A DNA stretch of 42,419 nt from Gallionella sp. (lineage in GTDB: Bacteria > Pseudomonadota > Gammaproteobacteria > Burkholderiales > Gallionellaceae): assembly GCA_028710565.1 (NCBI GenBank), contig JAQTTV010000027.1, forward strand, positions 1 through 42,419, read 5' to 3'. A model generated the notes under the pieces. It ran no database searches. It saw nothing but the letters and a program-made list of their open reading frames with translations, and was not told where the DNA came from. Positions 35,578 through 42,419 of this stretch are shown piece after piece (position 1 is the first letter of the stretch; every line of letters begins with the position of its first letter). The position numbers and the translations under genes were made by a program.

Positions 35578-37797
35578 TTGAATAAGCAAATTATGTGGCC
35601 AGCGGTTAAGTTGATGGGGTCGCTAAACTATAAAAACAAATTTTTTCTAATTTTTATTATTTTTTTGGTGCCGTTGCTGGTGCTGAGTTTGATGTTGCTC
35701 AATAGTTTGAGAGAGGCAACCGAAGTGACCCGCCAAGAGCAGCGGGGTATCGAGTATCTTATAGTGGCGAATAGCATACTGAAAGAAGTGACCAACCATC
35801 GCGGCATGCAAGTGGCTTTACTACAGGGTAATAGCTCCTTTAGTGGCAAACTAGCAGTTAATCAGGCGGCGATAGATAAATTATTTGTTTCCTTGATGGA
35901 GGTGGATAAAAAGAGTCGCGCCAAGCTGGCTCTGGATTCACGTAGCGAGGAATTGTTGAAATCTTGGAATACCCTGAAGCAAACACAAGCCATGTCGATT
36001 GCCGAGGTGTTTGAATCCCACAAAAAATTAGTGGCGGATCTCAAGGACATGAATCGGTATATTTCGCTGAGTGCACAACTGGTGCTGGATCCTGAAATCG
36101 GCAGTTATTTGTTGACGACACTGTCGTTTAATCGGATTCCCGCCTTGAGTTCGGCGGTGGCTAATTTGCGGCGAATTTCATCTGAAGTGGCTTTTAATAA
36201 AATGCTGCCCCCAGAAGATGCGACTCGTCTTGCCATCGGCAAAGAAGTCGTATTGAGCAATTTGGATGCGCTGGAGTTTGAGTTGAAATCAGCTTATCAG
36301 GCTGATCCGTTAATTCGGACTCAACTTGAGACGGCTGCTAATGGTACGATGACCATAATACGAAACTATTTACAGTTCCTTGATCATGAAATGACGATGC
36401 AGACCTTATCCACAGACACAGAACGGTATTTCAATGAAGGTACGGTGGCGTTGGATAAAGTATGGGCACTTGATGCGGCGGTTAACCCCGTATTAGATGC
36501 CACCTTTGTATCTCGATTGATGCAGCAACAGATGCAAGAATGGACGGCATATAGCTTAGTAGGATTGGTGCTGCTGGTGACCGCTTATCTTTTCATTGGA
36601 TTTTATTTGGCGGTTCATCAGGCGATCGCGCGCGTGGCAGAGGGTGCTTGGGCATTCGCTTCTGGTAACTTGGGTACCCGTATTGAAGTTGAAGTGAGGG
36701 ATGAGATGGCGAACATTGCGACCAGTTTCAATGCCATGGCGGGGATACTGGAAGAGCGGGCGCAGCTAGATGAACGCGAACAACGGGAAGAGATGCAAAA
36801 ATCAGCAGACTTGCGTGAACGGTTGGCGAAGTTGAGTGCACACATCGAGAATGTGGCATCAGGGGATTTGAGCGAGCGTCTAAGTATTTCAGGTGATGAT
36901 GACTTGGCGCGTTTAGCCGCCAATCTGAATATGATGACAGAAAGTTTGGCTGACGTTGCTTCTGGTACCACTGAGGCGATTAACACCATCTATAGTGCGG
37001 TTGGCGAATTGCAACAATCCATTGCTGGGCAATCTTCAGGTGCATCGGAGCAAGCAGCTGCGGTGAATGAAACCACCGCAGCATTAGATCAAATCAAAGG
37101 CATGGCAGCGCAAGCGATGGAGCGGGTGCAAATGCTGGGCGAAACGGCGGAGCGTAGTCGACGCGAAAGCGAGCTGGGTGGCGTGGCGGTTGAGCAAGCG
37201 ATTTCAGGTATGGCAGGGATATTGCATCGCATGGAAGGCATCGCCCAAACGATTTTGGCACTAAGCGAGCAGATACAGCAAATTGGCGAAATCACAGGTG
37301 TGGTGACGAATTTGGCGCAGCAATCCAAGATGTTGGCACTGAATGCTTCGATTGAAGCAGCCAAAGCAGGCGAAGCAGGCAAAGGTTTCGCAGTGGTGGC
37401 AGCAGAAGTGCGCGAATTGGCGGAGCAATCACAACAATCCACCGCACAAGTGCAAAAAATCCTGCAAGACATTCGTCATGCCACCGACCGTGCGGTGATG
37501 GCAACCGAAGAAGGTAGCAAGGGCGTGGATGCGGGCATGTTGTCGGTACAGCGCAGCGGCGATGTGATGCGACAACTGAATGAGGTAGTGCGTGAAACCG
37601 CCATCGCCAGCCATCAAATTACCGCTGTGGTGAAACAACAATTTCTTGGCCTAGAGCAAGTGACTAACGCAATGAAAGACATCAATAAAGTGACCGCACA
37701 ATTTGTAGGGAGTACCCAGCAAAGTAAAGAATCGTCGGCGGGTATCAGCAAAGTGGCGGATCGCTTGCGTGATAGCGTCAGTGTATACAAGTTGTAG
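35578..37797 (+). CDS. membrane methyl-accepting chemotaxis protein 2
   Basis: A paralogue of the preceding receptor with the same plan: membrane helix (about 19-38), helical periplasmic domain, second helix (about 323-345, TAYSLVGLVLLVTAYLFIG), two HAMP-like modules and a signalling domain. TTG 35578 is chosen over ATG 35569 because the paralogue begins at the matching TTG (both open MNK) and AGAGG lies nine bases upstream of it, while it abuts the ATG. The signalling domain is nearly identical to the two previous receptors; the periplasmic domain is more diverged, suggesting a different or shifted ligand. Confidence 0.93.
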   Translation: MNKQIMWPAVKLMGSLNYKNKFFLIFIIFLVPLLVLSLMLLNSLREATEVTRQEQRGIEYLIVANSILKEVTNHRGMQVALLQGNSSFSGKLAVNQAAIDKLFVSLMEVDKKSRAKLALDSRSEELLKSWNTLKQTQAMSIAEVFESHKKLVADLKDMNRYISLSAQLVLDPEIGSYLLTTLSFNRIPALSSAVANLRRISSEVAFNKMLPPEDATRLAIGKEVVLSNLDALEFELKSAYQADPLIRTQLETAANGTMTIIRNYLQFLDHEMTMQTLSTDTERYFNEGTVALDKVWALDAAVNPVLDATFVSRLMQQQMQEWTAYSLVGLVLLVTAYLFIGFYLAVHQAIARVAEGAWAFASGNLGTRIEVEVRDEMANIATSFNAMAGILEERAQLDEREQREEMQKSADLRERLAKLSAHIENVASGDLSERLSISGDDDLARLAANLNMMTESLADVASGTTEAINTIYSAVGELQQSIAGQSSGASEQAAAVNETTAALDQIKGMAAQAMERVQMLGETAERSRRESELGGVAVEQAISGMAGILHRMEGIAQTILALSEQIQQIGEITGVVTNLAQQSKMLALNASIEAAKAGEAGKGFAVVAAEVRELAEQSQQSTAQVQKILQDIRHATDRAVMATEEGSKGVDAGMLSVQRSGDVMRQLNEVVRETAIASHQITAVVKQQFLGLEQVTNAMKDINKVTAQFVGSTQQSKESSAGISKVADRLRDSVSVYKL

Positions 37798-37835
37798 TTC
37801 TTAGTGCATCAACCTATTACGGAAAATATCAAACC

Positions 37836-40166
37836 ATGGCATTAGAACTTGATCAGGAATTGATGCGTATGCTGTTGGACACTTTTGCCATCCAGTTTGA
37901 TGAGCAAGTACAGTCGATCACGGATGGCTTGCTGGTGTTGGAGAAGGGTGTAACAGGAGACGAGCGTCGTCAGGTGTTGGAAAGCGTATTTCGTGCTGCG
38001 CATAATATCAAAGGTGCAGCCAGAGGTGTTGAAATCCCTGATGTACCAGATATTGCTCACCATTTGGAGAGCATATTCACTGTGTTAAAACGTGGCAATA
38101 TCAATCCAGATAGCGGAGTGACTGATATTGCGCTGGAATCATTGGACGCAATGAAAAAGGCGATGCTTGCTTTTAGTGCACAACAGCCGCTAGGTTTTGA
38201 CAAAGCGGAATTGATTGCTAGACTAGAGACCGTTGCGATTGCAGTTGAGCAAGAAGGTGAAGCAAGGCAGGTCGCCCAGCAAGACTCACCTGTCGTGGCA
38301 GTAGAAGTTGTTCAGGATAATGCCTCAACTGAGGCACTTGAAGAGAATAAGGTGCTTGATGGCCAGATTTGCGCTTGGGAGCCTAGTGCGAAGGTGGCGT
38401 CGTCGGGTAAAACACCACCCGTGGACGCGAATACGGCTGCCTCATCTGGTGTGGTGCGGGTAAATTTGGTGAAGTTAGAAAGCTTGGCTGCCTTGACGGA
38501 AGACTTTCAAGTTACCAAAATCGAAATGGATGACCACTTGGCTGGGATGCAGCAGGTGCGTGTCAAAGTGCAGGAGTTGATGGCTAGCTGGCGACGAAAT
38601 CACACGAGTGGGGTGGTAAAGTATTCCCAGCAAGATATTGAGACATGGTTGGCTTCCAGTTCAGATGCTATTGCTGAGCTAGATCTTGCCAGTGCACAAA
38701 TGCAGCGAGAAATGAGATCAAGTACTAGCCGATTGAGTATGTTGGTTGAGACGTTGCAAGATAGTGTACGCATGATGCGACTAGTTCCTGTCGCAACCTT
38801 GCTACGCCCCATGTCGCGCTCGGTGCGCGACATTGCGCGTGAGTTAAATAAGCAAGTTAACTTCGAGATTGTCGGAGACGATATTGAAATTGATCGTATG
38901 GTGCTCGATGGCGTACGAGACCCTTTGATGCATTTACTGCGCAATGCGCTGGATCATGGTATCGAATCGGCTGAGCAAAGGTTAAGTAGAGGTAAACCTG
39001 CAGAGGGTAAGTTACAAATTTCGGTGAGTAGTGAAGGTCGTCAAATTGTGATGACGGTGCAGGATGATGGCGAGGGAATTTCAGTAGAAAAAGTGGCCGC
39101 TAGCGCACGCAAAAAAAAGTTGGTCACAGAGATCGAGCTTGCTGCGATGGGACACGCTGAAATTATTGACTTGATTTTCCGACCTGGATTTTCCACGCGA
39201 GACATTATCACCAGTATGTCAGGTCGAGGCGTGGGGCTGGACGTAGTGGTCGCGAATTTGATTAAGCTGAAAGGCTCGGTGCAGATTGCAACTGAGGAAG
39301 GAAAAGGAACGCGTTTCATCATGAGGTTGCCCATTACCATGACGGCGGATAATGGTGTATTGGTGCGTTCTGGGGGTAGTGTGTTCGCTATTCCTACCTC
39401 TGCTGTGGATCGCATTATGGAAATCAGGCTGGATCAAATTATTGAAGTTGAAGCGAGCCATGCCATTTTGCATCGTGGGCGAAGTATTCCGCTACGTGAT
39501 TTGGCCATGACGCTAGAGTTGAAAGCGCACGAGCCGCTGAAGCGAAAAATACTACCCGTTATAGTCGTCAATAAGGGTTGGGAGAGTGTGGCGTTTCTGG
39601 TGGATGAAGTGATCGGTGAACGTGAGATCGTGGTTAAGCCGTTCCGACCGCCGCTCCATGCCGTTCGCAATATTATGGGGGGAACGCTCACGGGGAGTGG
39701 TGAAGTTATCATGGTACTCAATCCACCCGATTTGGTGGACTCTGCCACGCGAAGCAGTCTATCTCACTTACGTGCGAGCCAGATTGAAATCAGCGATAAA
39801 AAAGTGCCACACATTCTGGTGGTGGATGACTCCATTACGACTCGTAGTCTAGAAAAGAGCATATTAGAACATGCGGGTTATAAAGTGACGGTAGAAGTGG
39901 ATGGCAAGCGCGCTTGGGATTTATTGCAGGAGCAGTCCTTTGATTTGGTCGTCACGGATGTCGAAATGCCCGTGATGACGGGTTTAGAATTAACAGACCT
40001 TATCAAGCAGACGGAGTGGTTAAGAGGCATGCCTGTAATTATGGTTACCTCTTTAGCTAAGGAAGAAGATCGTCAGCGAGGTATTGACGTGGGGGCAGAT
40101 GCCTATATCGTCAAGGGGCTATTTGAAACCAAGGCATTATTAGATGTTGTGGAGCAGTTGGTTTGA
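37836..40166 (+). CDS. cheA: hybrid histidine kinase CheA with C-terminal receiver
   Basis: The 776-residue kinase has an N-terminal HPt domain with H56 (RAAHNIKGAARG), a variable linker (about 125-215), a dimerisation region, HATPase_c (about 350-500; LRNALDHGIES, DDGEGI, SGRGVGLDVV), a CheW domain (about 505-640) and a receiver (about 655-775; ILVVDDSITTRSLEKSIL, VTDVEMPVMTG). CheA-REC fusions occur in WspE and FrzE; the internal receiver often acts as a phosphate sink. The kinase lacks the separate CheY-binding P2 domain, with the linker in its place. It lies 38 bp after the second membrane receptor. Confidence 0.95.
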   Translation: MALELDQELMRMLLDTFAIQFDEQVQSITDGLLVLEKGVTGDERRQVLESVFRAAHNIKGAARGVEIPDVPDIAHHLESIFTVLKRGNINPDSGVTDIALESLDAMKKAMLAFSAQQPLGFDKAELIARLETVAIAVEQEGEARQVAQQDSPVVAVEVVQDNASTEALEENKVLDGQICAWEPSAKVASSGKTPPVDANTAASSGVVRVNLVKLESLAALTEDFQVTKIEMDDHLAGMQQVRVKVQELMASWRRNHTSGVVKYSQQDIETWLASSSDAIAELDLASAQMQREMRSSTSRLSMLVETLQDSVRMMRLVPVATLLRPMSRSVRDIARELNKQVNFEIVGDDIEIDRMVLDGVRDPLMHLLRNALDHGIESAEQRLSRGKPAEGKLQISVSSEGRQIVMTVQDDGEGISVEKVAASARKKKLVTEIELAAMGHAEIIDLIFRPGFSTRDIITSMSGRGVGLDVVVANLIKLKGSVQIATEEGKGTRFIMRLPITMTADNGVLVRSGGSVFAIPTSAVDRIMEIRLDQIIEVEASHAILHRGRSIPLRDLAMTLELKAHEPLKRKILPVIVVNKGWESVAFLVDEVIGEREIVVKPFRPPLHAVRNIMGGTLTGSGEVIMVLNPPDLVDSATRSSLSHLRASQIEISDKKVPHILVVDDSITTRSLEKSILEHAGYKVTVEVDGKRAWDLLQEQSFDLVVTDVEMPVMTGLELTDLIKQTEWLRGMPVIMVTSLAKEEDRQRGIDVGADAYIVKGLFETKALLDVVEQLV

Positions 40167-40209
40167 TATCCTGCCCCCCATTCCTATTTATTTTGAGTCG
40201 AAAGTTGCT

Positions 40210-41256
40210 ATGTTGCGAATTCTGATCGTAGAAGATTCGTCCGTGGTTGCCATGCTGCTGAAGGCGATTTTTGAACAAGAGCAGGATATGCGTGTGATCG
40301 GTCATGCCAAGGATGGGCATGAAGGAGTGCAAATGGCGAGGGATTTGAAGCCAGATGTGATAACCATGGATATTCGCATGATGGTCATGGATGGTTTCGA
40401 GGCGACCCGCATCATTATGGCGGATAATCCCACCCCCATCGTGGTCGTAAGCTCCAGTGTCGATGATGCGGAACTTCGCATTACATTCCGTGCAATTGAA
40501 GAAGGCGCGTTGGCGGTAATGGAAAAGCCACGTGGATTTAGCCATCCAGACTTTGAAAAAATTCGGCGTGATTTGGTCGATACTGTGCGTGCGATGGCGG
40601 GCGTTAAGCTTTTTAGGGGTAAAAAGGGAGCGCGTCCTAAAGATGTTGTGATTCATGATGAAATTGTGCGCCCGAGAACGAATGGGTATGAGTTGCTGGC
40701 AATAGGCTGTTCTACAGGTGGACCTCAAGTGTTGCATCGTATTCTTTCATTATTGCCCGTTAACTTTCCTGTACCCATCGTGGTGACACAGCATATTTCC
40801 AAAGGTTTTGTAGGCGGGTTGGTGTCGTGGTTGTCGGGTAATTCCTTGCTTAAGGTTAAATTAGCGGCACAGGATGAGGTGTTGATAGCAGGGGTGGTGT
40901 ATTTTGCGCCTGACGATCAGCATTTGCGGATTAAACGAGGTGCATCGGGTTTAATGGTGGATTTAGGTCAGGATCCGCCCTGTAACGGTTTTCGTCCATC
41001 TGTCAGCGTGATGTTCAAGTCAATTGCTGAAACCTGTCAGGCTCGTGCAATCGGGGCGTTGTTGACAGGGATGGGAGTGGATGGTGCGGATGGATTGTTG
41101 GCTTTACGCCGCGCAGGAAGCCATACCGTGGTGCAGGATGAAATGAGTGCCGTTGTATATGGTATGCCAGGTGCCGCCATTGCACTGGATGCAGTCGATC
41201 AAAAGGTTGACGCAGATAAAATGTCTGCTTACTTCAGTCGTCTTGTGCGTGAATAA
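40210..41256 (+). CDS. cheB: CheB-type protein-glutamate methylesterase
   Basis: The 348-residue enzyme demethylates and deamidates receptors. It has a receiver (1-120; LRILIVEDSSVVAM, phospho-acceptor D54, where the usual proline-containing MP after the aspartate region reads MM) and the catalytic domain (about 155-345) with AIGCSTGGPQVLHRI (nucleophile Ser), VVTQHIS (His) and LLTGMGVDGADGLLALRRAG (Asp). The ATG at 40210 fits the family start; an upstream in-frame ATG would add 22 unrelated residues. It antagonises the CheR encoded earlier in the operon. Confidence 0.94.
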   Translation: MLRILIVEDSSVVAMLLKAIFEQEQDMRVIGHAKDGHEGVQMARDLKPDVITMDIRMMVMDGFEATRIIMADNPTPIVVVSSSVDDAELRITFRAIEEGALAVMEKPRGFSHPDFEKIRRDLVDTVRAMAGVKLFRGKKGARPKDVVIHDEIVRPRTNGYELLAIGCSTGGPQVLHRILSLLPVNFPVPIVVTQHISKGFVGGLVSWLSGNSLLKVKLAAQDEVLIAGVVYFAPDDQHLRIKRGASGLMVDLGQDPPCNGFRPSVSVMFKSIAETCQARAIGALLTGMGVDGADGLLALRRAGSHTVVQDEMSAVVYGMPGAAIALDAVDQKVDADKMSAYFSRLVRE

Positions 41257-41269
41257 GTGAGGGGAGTAC

Positions 41270-41677
41270 ATGGAGCATATCGCGGCCAATTTGGCGCAAG
41301 TATTTTGTGAGGATTGCCGTGCGCGTAGATTGAAGATTGCTGAAATTGTGCAAGCAGGCATGCCGCTAACAACTGAGCAGCTGGTTCAATTGTATCAAGA
41401 GTACGATACTTTATTTGGTGGGGCGATCGCGGTGCGTGTGCGGTCAGAGCAGGAAGACTATTTTCGCAGTATGGCGCGTTATTTACGGTATTTACATAAT
41501 CAGCTGCAGGCAGGGCAGCAAGTGGATTATCAGGATTGGCAATGGTTGTTGTCGGGTATCAAGATGGGATGGTGTTGCGATGACGAACTACCCAAAGGTT
41601 TCGATCAGGGCACGCACGAGGCATTGGTGTTATTGAAAAGTCGGATAAACAAGGTTAGTGAGAGGAAAGAAAAGTGA
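41270..41677 (+). CDS. unrecognised small cytoplasmic protein of the chemosensory operon
   Basis: I do not recognise this 135-residue protein. It looks wholly helical and soluble, with a CEDC motif at 13-16 and a further adjacent cysteine pair near residue 103-104 (MGWCCDDELPKGF). These four cysteines could bind a metal or form disulfides, but nothing shows which. GAGGGGAG lies before the ATG, and its stop overlaps the GTG of the next CheY-like gene by four bases (GTGA), so translation is coupled. Its conserved-looking placement between cheB and a receiver suggests an adaptor or phosphatase-like accessory part. Confidence 0.85.
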   Translation: MEHIAANLAQVFCEDCRARRLKIAEIVQAGMPLTTEQLVQLYQEYDTLFGGAIAVRVRSEQEDYFRSMARYLRYLHNQLQAGQQVDYQDWQWLLSGIKMGWCCDDELPKGFDQGTHEALVLLKSRINKVSERKEK

Positions 41678-42039
41678 AAATCTTAATTGTGGATGACAGC
41701 ATGACTTCGCGTATGTTGTTTGGTGCCTGTATGCCTAAGGGTAAGAAACATGAGGTCAGTGAAGCAGGAAATTTGCCTGATGCGCTGGCTAAGGCTAAAA
41801 AATCCCCTCCTGACTTGGTGGTGTTGGACTACAACATCCCCGAACACAACGGTGTGGAAATAGCAAAAGTCTTTCAGAAAGCGGGCATTAACGCGAAAAT
41901 GGTCATGTTGACAGCCAGTACGGAAAAAGGCGTGACTGAGTCAGCACTGGAAGCGGGTTTTGTGCATGTTCTGCAAAAACCGATCAATCCTGCAAAAGTG
42001 GCAGATTTAATAAAGTTGATTGAAGATCTAGCTCCTTAA
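41674..42039 (+). CDS. cheY: CheY-like single-domain response regulator
   Basis: The 121-residue protein is one receiver domain: acidic pair in ILIVDDSMTSRML, phospho-acceptor D52 (VVLDYNIPEHNG), Thr in MLTAST and Lys in LQKPINP. It starts at GTG overlapping the previous stop. It is the last gene of the operon. It could bind the flagellar switch, act as a phosphate sink, or work with the small protein upstream. Its DYNIPEHNG segment is typical of stand-alone receivers but not of canonical enterobacterial CheY. Confidence 0.92.
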   Translation: MKILIVDDSMTSRMLFGACMPKGKKHEVSEAGNLPDALAKAKKSPPDLVVLDYNIPEHNGVEIAKVFQKAGINAKMVMLTASTEKGVTESALEAGFVHVLQKPINPAKVADLIKLIEDLAP

Positions 42040-42294
42040 TTGCACGTGATTAAAGTGTCCTTGGCTTCATGTTTTTACTTGTTACTCACAACGGGGCGCA
42101 CGGTTAATGCATCCCAACCCTTGAAGAACTAGCTTTAGGCCCAAGGCAGACTCCAGCAAGCCGTAGCGGGATGGGGGTTGTTCGGTTTCCGACTTAGAAG
42201 AAAGCTCGAAGATACGATTGACCTAGGGTCTTGTATATTATTCAATATTTGCCATCGTGATAGAATGTGCGCGATAGTTGTAGCGGCAATTTTT
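42040..42294. other. spacer after the chemosensory operon
   Basis: No gene is seen. A fragment GGGATGGGGGTTG near 42169-42181 matches the right half of repeat variant B without its palindrome or partner, so it is probably a decayed copy. No strong terminator hairpin with a T-run was found after the last stop codon. Confidence 0.5.
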
Positions 42295-42419
42295 AACGAG
42301 TAAGGTTAGGTCGTGATCGCGAAGCGAGCCACGACCTGAACCGTTTGTTGGACAAGCCTGGTGATGTTGCAGTGAATCTCGTTATGGAAATATCTCGCTG
42401 ACTGTGGCGGTGCGACTGG
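42295..42419 (-). repeat. 125-bp repeat, right contig end
   Basis: Exact inverted copy of 3-127. The inner boundary (AACGAG) is identical in both copies and the flanking bases then differ at once, as expected for an element edge. Confidence 0.9.

Overview
The window looks like one contig from a diazotrophic, motile, Gram-negative proteobacterium, probably beta- or beta-like gammaproteobacterial. The evidence is a general porin of the betaproteobacterial type, TonB-dependent transport, sigma-54/NifA control of nifB, and a nif accessory gene order (nifB, ferredoxin, nifO-like, flavodiiron protein, two [2Fe-2S] proteins, nifQ, draG) typical of such bacteria. I cannot assign a genus. Both ends carry the same 125-bp sequence in inverted orientation, so the contig probably stops at two copies of a multi-copy element.

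Layout. 0.25-3.7 kb: nadB and purB, convergent, around a repeat-rich spacer. 3.8-5.1 kb: a DUF2809 membrane protein and a HEPN/abortive-infection-like protein, a small accessory islet. 5.6-15.5 kb: a molybdenum block. A porin and a TonB receptor/solute-binding protein/di-haem cytochrome operon read leftward; modE-modA-modB-modC reads rightward. Boxes of the form CGTTAT-N12-ATAACG, like the E. coli ModE operator, precede the porin and the TonB operon, so ModE probably controls an outer-membrane import route as well as, possibly, the inner-membrane ModABC transporter. 15.6-19.0 kb: a lipoprotein solute-binding protein paired with a PAS-GGDEF diguanylate cyclase.

19.2-25.3 kb: the nif accessory operon. 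Two NifA upstream activator sites, a possible IHF site and a near-consensus sigma-54 promoter lead into nifB. The downstream genes combine FeMo-cofactor assembly and Mo delivery (nifB, nifQ), electron carriers, and candidate oxygen-protection proteins (a flavodiiron protein and a Shethna FeSII-like ferredoxin), ending in draG. The adjacent mod and nif blocks make biochemical sense: Mo uptake feeds NifQ and NifB-dependent FeMo-co synthesis.

25.7-42.0 kb: one long chemosensory operon: REC-HD-GYP, CheW, CheR-TPR, ParA-like ATPase, coiled-coil-CheW (ParP-like), PAS histidine kinase, globin-coupled receptor, two membrane receptors, CheA-REC hybrid, CheB, an unrecognised small protein and a CheY-like receiver. 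The parts resemble the Wsp system, but the putative c-di-GMP output is an HD-GYP phosphodiesterase instead of a GGDEF cyclase, and array-positioning proteins are added.

Intergenic DNA holds at least three repeat families: two GTAG-type REPINs and a C/G-rich paired palindrome that interrupts the nif operon twice. No tRNA, rRNA, CRISPR array or transposase gene was seen.
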